Assembly: GCA_030630395.1 (NCBI GenBank)
Contig: DAOVNE010000032.1
Coordinates: forward strand, 1 to 9,021
DNA: 9,021 bases
Direction of reading: 5' to 3'
Origin: Candidatus Eiseniibacteriota bacterium
GTDB taxonomy: Bacteria > Joyebacterota > Joyebacteria > Joyebacterales > Joyebacteraceae
The notes under the pieces are model-generated. The model had not been told where the DNA came from and ran no database searches. It worked only from the letters and a program-made list of their open reading frames with translations. A program made the translations under genes and the position numbers. Every line of letters starts with the position of its first letter. The first letter of the stretch is position 1. Positions 1 through 6,469 of the stretch are shown here, piece by piece.

Positions 1-329
1 CGCCGGGCGAAGGGCTCTGGTGCCTCCCCACCGGGTTCATCGAGAAGAATGAGACGCCGGAGGAGAGCGCAGTGCGTGAAGTTGAGGAGGAGACCGGACT
101 TCGGATCGAGATCGATGGTCTGTTCGATTCCTGGTCGAGTGGAGAGGACCCGAGAACCCCCATCGTCTGTTTTGCCTTCACGGCACACATCCTCGGGGGT
201 ACGCTTGCCCCAGGCGATGACGCTTCGGACGCTCGGTTTTTCACGCCCGGGAATATGCCCGATGACATGGCGTTCGCGAGTCATCGCGCCACACTGGAGA
301 AACACTTGAAGCTCAGGAAGGACCGGTAG
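1..329 (+). CDS. Nudix hydrolase, 3' part (5' end outside window)
   Basis: The reading frame is open from base 3 and ends at TAG 327-329, giving the last 108 residues. A complete Nudix box GX5EX7REUXEEXGU spans visible residues 11-33: Gly11, Glu17, Arg25-Glu26, Glu29-Glu30 and Gly32. It is preceded by LWCLPTGFIE, which resembles the LPGGFIE entry of many small nucleotide-diphosphate hydrolases but has Thr in place of the first Gly. The box is the metal-binding catalytic site for cleaving nucleoside diphosphates linked to another moiety. The substrate cannot be told, because the N-terminal part, including any zinc ribbon, lies upstream. The C-terminal half has the usual alternating strand/helix pattern, with an ARFFTPGNMP segment and a closing helix. 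The next gene starts 3 nt after the stop, so the two are probably co-transcribed. The family call is firm; the substrate is unknown. Confidence 0.93.
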   Translation, partial: PGEGLWCLPTGFIEKNETPEESAVREVEEETGLRIEIDGLFDSWSSGEDPRTPIVCFAFTAHILGGTLAPGDDASDARFFTPGNMPDDMAFASHRATLEKHLKLRKDR

Positions 330-332
330 ACA

Positions 333-1397
333 ATGTCAGCAACCAAGCTCCCACCGCTCGGCAAGGCTACACCAGAGTTCTTCGATGAGGTCATCTTCCC
401 ACGGCTCGGCGCGACCGATCCCACGGTGCGAGTAGGTCCGACACACGGTGTCGACTTCGGCGCCGTGGAGATCGGAGACCAGATCATGGTCATGTCCTGC
501 GACCCCTTCTTCATCGCGCCATCACTCGGCTGGGAGCGCGCTGCCTGGTTTGCCTTCCACATACTGCTGAGCGATGTCGCCGTGAGTGGAATCCCGGCGC
601 GCTACTTCACCGTAGATCTGAACCTGCCTCCCGAGATGGATGAGGAGACGCTCACTACGATATGGAACACGATACACGAGGAGGCCAAGCGACTCGGAGT
701 GGCCATCGTAACGGGACACACAGCCAGGTACGCAGGCTGCAGCTATCCGATGGTCGGAGGGGCCACGGTGATCGGTGTGGGGCGCCCGGAGGAGCTGGTC
801 GACCCGAGGAAGGCGTCTCAAGGTGACATCGTTATCATCACGAAGGGGCCGGCGATCGAGACAACCGGGCTCATGTCGATGCAGTTCCCCGAGTTCATCA
901 CGGAGGCGCTCGGAGAGGATACAACTCGGCGTGCCCAGGAGGTCTTCTACCAGATGTCTGTCGTGCGCGATGCGGCCATCGTCACGAAGGCCGGCCGCGC
1001 GACAGCCATGCACGATGCGACCGAGTGCGGCATCTGGGGGGCGTTGTTCGAGATCGCGAGTGCATCCGGCCACGGACTCCTGGTTGACAAGGACAGCATC
1101 GTGACGCAGGACGTGGTTATGGAGGTCTGCGAGGTCTTCGACATAGACCCGTACAAGGCCATCAGCGAAGGCACGCTCGTGGCGACCGTGGCGCCCGAGA
1201 GCGCCGATGCCGTACTCGCGGCCCTTGATGCCGAGGGCATTCCCGCGTCGGCCGTCGGAGAGCTGTTGCCCAAAGAGCGAGGGATCATCGTCCGTGATGA
1301 GCACGGGGAGCACGACCTCAAGCACCCGAAGGTCGATCCGTTCTGGATTCGCTTCGAGGAGTATCTCGGGAAGCAGGCCGAGAGAAGAAAGGCATGA
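333..1397 (+). CDS. AIR synthase-related / HypE-like protein
   Basis: This 354-residue protein belongs to the PurM/HypE/ThiL/SelD ATP-binding superfamily. The N-terminal AIRS domain covers about residues 35-150. It contains a VDFGAVEIGD segment, a SCDPFF segment that places an Asp in the nucleotide/Mg site, and the glycine-rich stretch GGATVIGVG. The C-terminal AIRS_C domain covers about 160-320, with ITKGPAIETTGL (residues 169-180) and MHDATECGIWGAL (226-238). The latter matches the M-D-T-E-G-G motif of HypE-like proteins, with Cys232 where Gly is common. True HypE ends in a conserved cysteine used to make thiocyanate for the NiFe-hydrogenase cyanide ligand. Here the tail has no cysteine and ends in a basic helix, so hydrogenase maturation is not supported. 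The ATG at 333 follows AGGAAGG at 315-321. It is sandwiched between the Nudix gene (3-nt gap) and a membrane protein gene (8-nt gap). The substrate is unknown; superfamily membership is certain. Confidence 0.9.
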   Translation: MSATKLPPLGKATPEFFDEVIFPRLGATDPTVRVGPTHGVDFGAVEIGDQIMVMSCDPFFIAPSLGWERAAWFAFHILLSDVAVSGIPARYFTVDLNLPPEMDEETLTTIWNTIHEEAKRLGVAIVTGHTARYAGCSYPMVGGATVIGVGRPEELVDPRKASQGDIVIITKGPAIETTGLMSMQFPEFITEALGEDTTRRAQEVFYQMSVVRDAAIVTKAGRATAMHDATECGIWGALFEIASASGHGLLVDKDSIVTQDVVMEVCEVFDIDPYKAISEGTLVATVAPESADAVLAALDAEGIPASAVGELLPKERGIIVRDEHGEHDLKHPKVDPFWIRFEEYLGKQAERRKA

Positions 1398-1405
1398 CGT
1401 AGAGA

Positions 1406-2134
1406 ATGGACGCCGAGATCGCGCTTCGCCATCTGCCGCTGGCGGGGTTTCACCATCTGCTCATCTTCACGGTCGCCGTCATGTGGTGGATCAGGCGAGA
1501 GAAGATCGGGAGATTCTTAAGCGCCTACATGGCACTCGCCTTCGCGACGACCACCGTCGCACTCCATTCACATCCGGCCTGGTGGCTGGCCGGAGGACTC
1601 GTGAGCGGAGCGCTCGCCATTGCATGGCTCCGTGAAACAATCCACCCCAGCTTCGTCATGTCTTTCGAGCGCACGCCCAGACCTCGGCTCGTCCTCATGC
1701 TGGTGGCGGCCGGCTTCGCGGTCGCCTACCCCGGCCACTCCGGAGACCTGCCTGGATTCATCTTCTCCCCGCTCGGCGTCACTGTTCAACCGACGCTCCT
1801 CCTTGCGCTCGCACTGCTGAATGCGGTCACGCCGATCGCCAACCGCAACCTCCGCTTGATCCACGCGATCGCTGGAATCTGCTACGGTGTCGTCGGAGTG
1901 GTAAACGCCATCTCTCTGGGACCGGCAACGGTCGTGGCGGCGTCCGTCCTCGTGCTGACCTCCTGCTACACCATCACGCTCCTGATCGTGGGAGCACGCG
2001 AGATCGACCAGGACAATGTCCCTGGTGCAGTGAGTGTCGAGCAGTTGAGGACGCGCATGTACCAGAGGCGTACGTTCCTTCCCGGGCCACGCGATCCGAG
2101 ACGGACGTCCCGCAAGCTGAAGCGCCGACGGTAG
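1406..2134 (+). CDS. unrecognised multi-pass membrane protein
   Basis: I do not recognise this 242-residue protein. It is strongly hydrophobic, with about seven likely membrane segments near residues 12-29, 36-53, 57-75, 95-109, 124-144, 151-170 and 174-196. A soluble tail follows (about 197-242), rich in Arg and Lys and ending RRTSRKLKRRR. That tail should sit in the cytoplasm by the positive-inside rule. A His pair lies near the first helix (residues 16-17). A HSHPAWW loop precedes the third helix and a HSGDLPG loop the fifth, which could be metal- or substrate-facing, but no family motif is evident. The ATG start lies 8 nt after the stop of the HypE-like gene, with only a weak ribosome site (GTAGAGA), suggesting translation coupled to the upstream gene. 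Codon use resembles its neighbours. A transporter or signalling role would be speculation. Confidence 0.8.
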   Translation: MDAEIALRHLPLAGFHHLLIFTVAVMWWIRREKIGRFLSAYMALAFATTTVALHSHPAWWLAGGLVSGALAIAWLRETIHPSFVMSFERTPRPRLVLMLVAAGFAVAYPGHSGDLPGFIFSPLGVTVQPTLLLALALLNAVTPIANRNLRLIHAIAGICYGVVGVVNAISLGPATVVAASVLVLTSCYTITLLIVGAREIDQDNVPGAVSVEQLRTRMYQRRTFLPGPRDPRRTSRKLKRRR

Positions 2135-2142
2135 GCTCCCAC

Positions 2143-2164
2143 CTGCGGAATGTCACCCCCGCAG
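2143..2164 (+). terminator. small hairpin after the membrane protein gene
   Basis: CTGCGG (2143-2148) pairs perfectly with CCGCAG (2159-2164) around a 10-nt loop, starting 8 nt after the stop of the plus-strand gene ending at 2134. No T-tract follows, so it is at best a weak terminator or a 3'-end stabilising structure for the Nudix/HypE-like/membrane transcript. Confidence 0.3.
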
Positions 2165-2219
2165 CGTATGACTTCCACAGCGTGTCACCACGGCAGAACG
2201 TCACCACAATACGTGAAAA

Positions 2220-2237
2220 CGCCGGCGGCAGCCGGCG
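2220..2237 (-). terminator. hairpin with short U-run, likely end of thiD operon transcript
   Basis: CGCCGGC (2220-2226) and GCCGGCG (2231-2237) form a perfect 7-bp, all-G/C stem with a 4-nt loop. Read on the minus strand, the stem is followed directly by TTTTCACG, a short U-run, 86 nt past the nrdG stop. This is a plausible intrinsic terminator for the thiD-radical SAM-nrdG transcript. On the plus strand the stem is followed by CATCTTCG, so it would not serve that strand well. A second, smaller hairpin, ACACC/GGTGT (2308-2320), sits just behind the nrdG stop without a U-run. Confidence 0.45.
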
Positions 2238-2322
2238 CATCTTCGTTCATCTCTCTACCTTGTCTCGCATATCGGGCGACATCGAGAGCGATGATCAGCG
2301 AGCAGCAACACCGCCGGTGTCC

Positions 2323-3045
2323 CTACACATCGACCTTTCCTCTGATAATGCACTCGTCGACCTTACGCCCCACCATCTTCTTGAATTCGTTCAGACGCTC
2401 TGCATTGTAGGGCGACTCGTCCATGAAATCCGGATCCAGCGTCTCGCGAGCGACGTAGTTCTGGATTACGTAGCGACGCGCTCCCTTGATCTGCTCCGCG
2501 ATCAGTTTCATGTCACTGGCGCGATGCAACGCGGGCACGACGGTCGTCCGAAACTCATAGTCGATCTGGCCGTCCATCAGGATATCGATGCTCTCTCGGA
2601 CCTTGTTGAAAATTCGACGATCAGTGATGCCGGCGCTCCTCGCGTATGACTCGAAGTCCAACGGAGCCTTGACATCCATCGCCACGTAGTCGACCCGCCC
2701 ATCTGCAATGAGCCGCTCGAGCATATCGGGAAACGAGCCGTTGGTATCCAGCTTGATACGCATCCCGGTTTCTCTGAGAGCCCGGATGAGATCGGGAAGG
2801 TCCTTGTGCATGCACGGCTCACCACCAGTGATGCACACACCATCAAGGAAGTCGTTGTGCTCGGTGACGTAAGAGAGCACATCGTTCAGCGAGATGGTTT
2901 CGTACTGGTCGGGCAGGAGAACGAGCCCGGCGTTATGACAATAGGGACATCGGAAATTGCAGCTAGGTAGATACAACGTCGCAGCGACCATGCCATCCCA
3001 ATCGACGAGGGACATATGGTCGAATCCCTTTATAGCAAGCTTCAC
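2323..3045 (-). CDS. nrdG: anaerobic ribonucleoside-triphosphate reductase activating protein (NrdG2 type)
   Basis: This 240-residue radical SAM protein would generate the glycyl radical on anaerobic ribonucleotide reductase NrdD, using a 4Fe-4S cluster and S-adenosylmethionine. The CX3CX2C motif is CNFRCPYC (Cys29, Cys33, Cys36), followed by CITGGEP (71-77), LDTNG (99-103) and YVAMDVKAP (120-128). The opening GFDHMSLVDWDGMVAATLYL resembles the NrdG2 group (TIGR02495 type) more than the shorter classical NrdG. The start is GTG at 3045. It overlaps the upstream stop as GTGA (3042-3045) and lies behind GGGGAGGGG (3048-3056), so translation is coupled to the upstream radical SAM gene. No nrdD lies in the window. 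Activation of another glycyl radical enzyme cannot be excluded. Family confidence is high and the exact partner is inferred. Confidence 0.88.
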   Translation of the reverse strand: MKLAIKGFDHMSLVDWDGMVAATLYLPSCNFRCPYCHNAGLVLLPDQYETISLNDVLSYVTEHNDFLDGVCITGGEPCMHKDLPDLIRALRETGMRIKLDTNGSFPDMLERLIADGRVDYVAMDVKAPLDFESYARSAGITDRRIFNKVRESIDILMDGQIDYEFRTTVVPALHRASDMKLIAEQIKGARRYVIQNYVARETLDPDFMDESPYNAERLNEFKKMVGRKVDECIIRGKVDV

Positions 3046-3980
3046 GACCCCTCCCCTTTGCGAGCGATGGGTACATAATACAGCAGATCCCCATGCCGCA
3101 CAACCTCTAACCGCCTGCTATCGAGGAGTGATCCAACAATCTTCGCGCCCTCACCGGGACTGATCCCCAGCGCGGATGCGATGTCACCAACCGTGACAGG
3201 TCTCCGGGCCGCCATGTCGATTATCACCTCTGCCGAGTCACCTGCGAAGGGGTGCGACTGAACACTCGGCGGCGCAATAACCCCCGCGTGGGGACCGAGC
3301 GTGTCCGCGATCTCGTGCAGGCGGCCATCGCCGACCGCCTCCGTTCCAGCTACGGCTGGTGGTCGCACGACGGTGTTTACCTGAATCCTGGCCGGGGAGA
3401 TCAGGTCGACCGCGCGCGCAAGTCGCGCTACCTCTTGAAGATCGTCGTTCATACCCTTCACGATTACGGTCTCAAGCCAGACCTTACCGTCAAACTCGGC
3501 AGTGAAGGCTGCTGTGGCCTCGATGATCGCCTCAGGATCGAGGCCGGGGTGGGGCCTGTTGATGCGCTGAAACGCCTGCATGGAAACAGCATCCACGGAG
3601 GGGATCACGATATCAGCTCTCATTAGAGCCTTCCGAACGTCGGGATCCGTCATGAGGCTGCCGTTTGTGAGAACCGCTATCCTCGCATCCGTCACCGCCC
3701 GGATGCCGTCGATCGCAGGCCCCAGATCGAGACTGAGCGTCGGCTCACCGGAGCCCGAGAACGTGATGAAATCCACATCCGGGTCGTCGGCAAGCCGCGT
3801 CTTGAGCTCATCCAGAACCTCATCCAGATCGACGAAACGACCTCGTTCTATTCTTCTGTCGGTAGTTGGACCGAGTTCGCAGTAGATACAGTCCATCGTG
3901 CAGATCTTCGGTGTCAGAAGGTCGATGCCGAGAGATAGACCGAGTCTTCGTGATGGCACTGGTCCGAACACATGCTTCAC
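3042..3980 (-). CDS. radical SAM protein, COG0731 type, with C-terminal winged helix
   Basis: With the GTG start at 3980 this is a 312-residue protein. It opens with KHVFGPVPSRRLGLSLGID, the signature N-terminus of the COG0731 group of Fe-S oxidoreductases. The radical SAM cluster motif is CTMDCIYC (Cys27, Cys31, Cys34), followed by TFSGSGEP (73-80) and LTNGS (104-108). Residues about 250-303 look like a winged helix-turn-helix (VTVGDIASALGISPGEGAKIVGSLL, then a YYVP wing). This could bind nucleic acid or be an interaction module. An upstream in-frame start at 4046 would lie inside thiD. I prefer 3980 because GGAGG (3987-3991) sits 6 nt before it and homologous N-termini begin there. The start lies 1 nt after the thiD stop. 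COG0731 is often labelled wyosine-synthase-like, but wyosine synthesis is not a known bacterial pathway, so the substrate is unknown. Confidence 0.88.
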   Translation of the reverse strand: MKHVFGPVPSRRLGLSLGIDLLTPKICTMDCIYCELGPTTDRRIERGRFVDLDEVLDELKTRLADDPDVDFITFSGSGEPTLSLDLGPAIDGIRAVTDARIAVLTNGSLMTDPDVRKALMRADIVIPSVDAVSMQAFQRINRPHPGLDPEAIIEATAAFTAEFDGKVWLETVIVKGMNDDLQEVARLARAVDLISPARIQVNTVVRPPAVAGTEAVGDGRLHEIADTLGPHAGVIAPPSVQSHPFAGDSAEVIIDMAARRPVTVGDIASALGISPGEGAKIVGSLLDSRRLEVVRHGDLLYYVPIARKGEGS

Positions 3981-3991
3981 TTCACTCCTCC
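3978..3991 (-). promoter_or_regulatory. ribosome binding site deciding the radical SAM start
   Basis: Read on the minus strand, GGAGG (complement of 3987-3991) is followed by 6 nt and GTG (3980-3978). The thiD stop TGA (3984-3982) lies inside this spacer. The arrangement favours GTG 3980 over the longer frame from 4046 and implies that ribosomes finishing thiD re-initiate here. Confidence 0.75.
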
Positions 3992-4800
3992 ATCCTGCCG
4001 TCGCTCTCGGTAGAAGGTGCGCGAACGGTGTGATTAACGAGCGCACTGCCTCTCCCGATGTCGAACGATTCCTTGATGCCTCGGGTTACGAAGTCCTTCG
4101 CATTCTCGACGGCGCGTACGAGAGCGTCGCCACGTGCGAGCCCGGACGCTATTGCAGCAGCAAGCGTACAACCGGTCCCGTGGATCCTCCCCCCCTCTAT
4201 CCTCCTGCTCGTGAAGTCGCGGAACTCCACTCCATCGTAGAGGACGTCGGTCGCGTCTCCACTCATGTGCCCACCCTTGACCAGGACGGATGCCCCGGTC
4301 AGATCATGGATGGCGCGCGCCGCGTCTCTCATCGCCGCGGGGGTTTCCACAGTGAACCCAGCCAGGACGGCGGCCTCATCCACATTGGGAGTGATCACGA
4401 GCGCCAAGGGAAGGAGCTCTCTCACGAACACTTCCGTCGCTTTCTCATCCATCAGTCTCGCGCCGGATGTCGCCACCATGACCGGGTCCACAACGACATT
4501 GGGAATCCCGCGTTCCCGGATGCGATCACCGACGATCTCCATGATCTCCTCGGTAGCCAGCATCCCCGTCTTCGCGGCATCTGCCCCCATGTCATCCATT
4601 ATCGCGTCGATCTGCTCTCCTACGAGCTCGGCCGGAAGATGAAAGGATCTCCGTACGCCGAGTGTGTTCTGTGCCGTGATCGATGTGAGCGCGCTCGTCC
4701 CGTGCACGCCGAAGGCGCTCATCGTCTTCAGATCGGCCTGGATCCCGGCCCCACCGCACGAGTCCGAACCGGCTATTGTCATGGCCGTAGCCACCCTCAT
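3982..4800 (-). CDS. thiD: hydroxymethylpyrimidine (phosphate) kinase ThiD
   Basis: This 272-residue ribokinase-fold enzyme phosphorylates 4-amino-5-hydroxymethyl-2-methylpyrimidine and its monophosphate to the diphosphate, the pyrimidine precursor for thiamine synthesis in the cytoplasm. Motifs seen: [19 protein letters not shown] (residues 8-26, substrate binding), AKTGML (76-81), VVDPVM (103-108), TPNVDEA (137-143), VKGGH (174-178) and [18 protein letters not shown] (203-220). The last carries the catalytic Cys211 next to the anion hole. Length is normal for the family. ATG 4800 is preferred over an in-frame TTG at 4821, because GGGGG (4806-4810) lies 5 nt upstream of the ATG. It is the first gene of a three-gene minus-strand operon, with a good promoter at 4939-4967. 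No fused ThiE domain is present. No other thiamine synthesis gene is in the window. Confidence 0.95.
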   Translation of the reverse strand: MRVATAMTIAGSDSCGGAGIQADLKTMSAFGVHGTSALTSITAQNTLGVRRSFHLPAELVGEQIDAIMDDMGADAAKTGMLATEEIMEIVGDRIRERGIPNVVVDPVMVATSGARLMDEKATEVFVRELLPLALVITPNVDEAAVLAGFTVETPAAMRDAARAIHDLTGASVLVKGGHMSGDATDVLYDGVEFRDFTSRRIEGGRIHGTGCTLAAAIASGLARGDALVRAVENAKDFVTRGIKESFDIGRGSALVNHTVRAPSTESDGRMEE

Positions 4801-4839
4801 GTCATCCCCCACCCGCCTCAAGAACGACGGGGCTCTTGC

Positions 4840-4859
4840 GGGGCAATTCGTATTGCCCC
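4840..4859 (-). promoter_or_regulatory. perfect hairpin in the thiD leader
   Basis: GGGGCAAT (4840-4847) pairs perfectly with ATTGCCCC (4852-4859) around a 4-nt loop, 40 nt upstream of the thiD ATG within the predicted leader. No U-run follows on the minus strand, so it is not a plain intrinsic terminator. It could be part of a regulatory leader or an mRNA-stabilising stem. The TPP riboswitch core sequences (CUGAGA, and the conserved segment ending in AUAAUGCCAGC) are not present. Confidence 0.4.
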
Positions 4860-4917
4860 CGGCTTCCGAGAGTGCTATCGTCGTTGAAGATATTCTGAGT
4901 AGGCGCTCCCGCGAAGT

Positions 4918-4938
4918 GGGGGCGTTCTCTTGAACCCC
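4918..4938 (-). promoter_or_regulatory. bulged hairpin at the 5' end of the predicted thiD transcript
   Basis: On the minus strand GGGGTTC (4938-4932) pairs with GAAC-G-CCCC (4927-4919), a stem of seven pairs with one bulged G and a 4-nt AAGA loop. It begins directly at the expected transcription start of the promoter at 4939-4967. A stem at the extreme 5' end commonly protects an mRNA from decay; a sensing role is only a possibility. Confidence 0.3.
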
Positions 4939-4967
4939 ATCTTACTCCCAGACGGTACGAGCGTCAA
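4939..4967 (-). promoter_or_regulatory. sigma70-like promoter of the thiD operon
   Basis: Read on the minus strand, TTGACG (4967-4962) is followed by exactly 17 bp and TAAGAT (4944-4939). That is close to the TTGACA/TATAAT consensus with ideal spacing. Transcription would start near 4932, leaving a leader of about 130 nt before the thiD ATG. It is the strongest promoter-like sequence I see in the window and supports a bacterial host. No equally good promoter is visible for the divergent gene at 5015. Confidence 0.65.
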
Positions 4968-5014
4968 AACGTTACTGCCTTAAGGGGTAAGCCCCAGCTT
5001 CGGAGACGCCCGTC

Positions 5015-6469
5015 GTGCGACTGACGCGACACCCTATACTCGAGTTCGACCGCGGCCAGGAGATCGAGTTCGAATTCGATGGCAGGAAGCTCCTTGGATT
5101 CGAGAGCGAGAGCATCGCGGCCGCGCTTCACGCGAACGACGTGCGGGTGTTTCGCGAGAGCATCAGAAAGCACCGTCCGAGAGGCTTCTTCTGTGCCATC
5201 GGACGATGCTCGTCATGCCTGATGACTGTCGACGGAGTCCCGAACGTCATGACCTGTGTGACCCCACTCAAAGAAGGCATGAGGGTAGAGACCCAGCGAG
5301 GAAAGGGCGCCATCCTATTAACCGAGCCCTCCTCTGCAGGTCCTCAGCCACCCGAAGCGAAACGAGGCACCGACGAGGTTGCGACCGTACCGCTCGCGAT
5401 CGTCGGCGCGGGGCCGGCTGGACTGTCGGCCGCAGCGTACGCCGGACGCATGGGAGTAGAGACAATCGTCATCGACGAGAACGATGTTCCCGGTGGACAG
5501 CTGATCAAGCAGACCCACATGTTCTTCGGCTCGCGCGAGCACTACGCGCAGATCCGCGGAATCGACATCGGGGACGAGCTGATAGCCAGCCTCAGCGATC
5601 TTCCCGTCAAGCTCATGTTGGGAACGACGGTTCTCGGACTTTATCCCGACCGTACGCTTTCACTTCTGGCCGGCAGACGTCATATCGAGCTCAAGGCGGA
5701 TGCCGTAATCCTCGCGACCGGGGCCTCCGAGAACATGCTGGCGTTCGAGAATTGCGATCTCCCGGGCGTCTACGGCGCGGGAGCCGTTCAGACTCTGATG
5801 AATGTGCATGGAGTCGTTCCCGGGAAGCGCGTGCTCATGGTGGGAGCAGGGAACATCGGCCTGATCGTCGCATATCAGTTGCTGCAGGCCGGGGTCGAGG
5901 TTGCGGCCGTCATCGACGCCGCGCCCGAAGTGGGAGGCTACCACGTACACGCCGCGAAGATACGAAGGGCGGGTGTACCGATCCTGACATCACACACGGT
6001 CCAGAGAGTCACAGGGGACGACCGCGTGGAGTCCGCCGATATCTGCCGTGTGGACAGTCACTGGCAACCTGTACCTGGATCCGAGCGTACGCTTTCGATC
6101 GATACCGTGTGTCTCGCTGTTGGGCTGACACCGAACTGTGAACTGGCTTTCCAGATGGGATGTCGAGAGACGTACCTGGCGGAACTCGGCGGGCCGGTAG
6201 CCGCACACGGTCCGAGTCTTGAGACCAGTATCCCCGGCGTCTTCATAGCCGGCGATGCGTCGGGAGTCGAAGAGGCTTCAACGGCCATGATAGAGGGACG
6301 ACTTGCCGGGCTCGCGGCCGCCGAGCTACTGTCGAGAGAGATCGATAGAGATGAGCTCAAGCGGCTGAGGTCTGAGGCGGCAAGCAGTCTCAAGGCGCTC
6401 CGAGCGGGTCCGTTCGGCGCGAAGGCGCGAGAGGGAAAAGAAAAGATGTTCAGGGCGGGCACCGAATGA
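5015..6469 (+). CDS. 2Fe-2S/FAD/NAD oxidoreductase subunit of an amino-acid dehydrogenase complex (alpha, PdhA-like)
   Basis: The product has 484 residues. Residues about 10-100 form a 2Fe-2S ferredoxin-like domain of the Fer2_4 kind, with ligands Cys60, Cys65, Cys68 and Cys81 (C-x4-C-x2-C-x12-C). Residues about 126-440 form a two-dinucleotide flavoprotein. The FAD motif is VGAGPAGLSAA (130-140) and VPGGQLIKQTHMFFGS follows (158-173). An NAD(P) motif VGAGNIG lies at 276-282, and the closing FAD motif is FIAGDASGVEEA (410-421). This layout is typical of the large subunits of dye-linked proline, hydroxyproline and HcnB-like dehydrogenases. It would pass electrons between the DAO subunit and NAD(H) or another carrier. 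The start is GTG 5015 behind GGAG (5002-5005). The stop overlaps the next ATG (ATGA, 6466-6469). The last 45 residues are a charged helical tail. The partner substrate is unknown. Confidence 0.88.
   Translation: MRLTRHPILEFDRGQEIEFEFDGRKLLGFESESIAAALHANDVRVFRESIRKHRPRGFFCAIGRCSSCLMTVDGVPNVMTCVTPLKEGMRVETQRGKGAILLTEPSSAGPQPPEAKRGTDEVATVPLAIVGAGPAGLSAAAYAGRMGVETIVIDENDVPGGQLIKQTHMFFGSREHYAQIRGIDIGDELIASLSDLPVKLMLGTTVLGLYPDRTLSLLAGRRHIELKADAVILATGASENMLAFENCDLPGVYGAGAVQTLMNVHGVVPGKRVLMVGAGNIGLIVAYQLLQAGVEVAAVIDAAPEVGGYHVHAAKIRRAGVPILTSHTVQRVTGDDRVESADICRVDSHWQPVPGSERTLSIDTVCLAVGLTPNCELAFQMGCRETYLAELGGPVAAHGPSLETSIPGVFIAGDASGVEEASTAMIEGRLAGLAAAELLSREIDRDELKRLRSEAASSLKALRAGPFGAKAREGKEKMFRAGTE

Noticed and set aside
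522..1325. Long minus-strand open frame opposite the HypE-like gene
   Set aside because: It is a frame shadow of G+C-rich coding DNA. Its translation is Arg/His/Asp-rich without domain motifs, while the plus-strand frame carries clear family motifs.
333..1397. Thiamine-monophosphate kinase (ThiL), because thiD is nearby
   Set aside because: ThiL shares the fold, but the N-terminal GDDAA/TTD pattern is missing, the length and C-terminal motifs fit HypE-like proteins better, and the gene is in a separate convergent operon.
3981..4046. Upstream N-terminal extension of the radical SAM protein
   Set aside because: These codons overlap the end of thiD and add residues unlike the family. GTG 3980 has a strong ribosome site and gives the expected N-terminus.
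3898..4887. Plus-strand open frame of 329 codons opposite thiD
   Set aside because: It is a shadow of thiD, which has a complete kinase motif set; the opposite translation shows none.
4930..4958. Plus-strand promoter for the gene at 5015 (TTGAAC with a -10-like CGGTAC)
   Set aside because: The -10 match is poor and it overlaps the far better minus-strand promoter. I see no convincing alternative.
4801..5014. TPP riboswitch upstream of thiD
   Set aside because: The conserved CUGAGA and GAUAAUGCCAGC-type core elements are not found in the leader on the minus strand. An ACTCAGAATA stretch looks faintly similar but is out of context.
5206..6141. Plus-strand open frame of 311 codons inside the alpha subunit gene
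   Set aside because: It is an out-of-frame shadow with an extreme Arg-rich composition. The overlapping frame has intact 2Fe-2S, FAD and NAD motifs.
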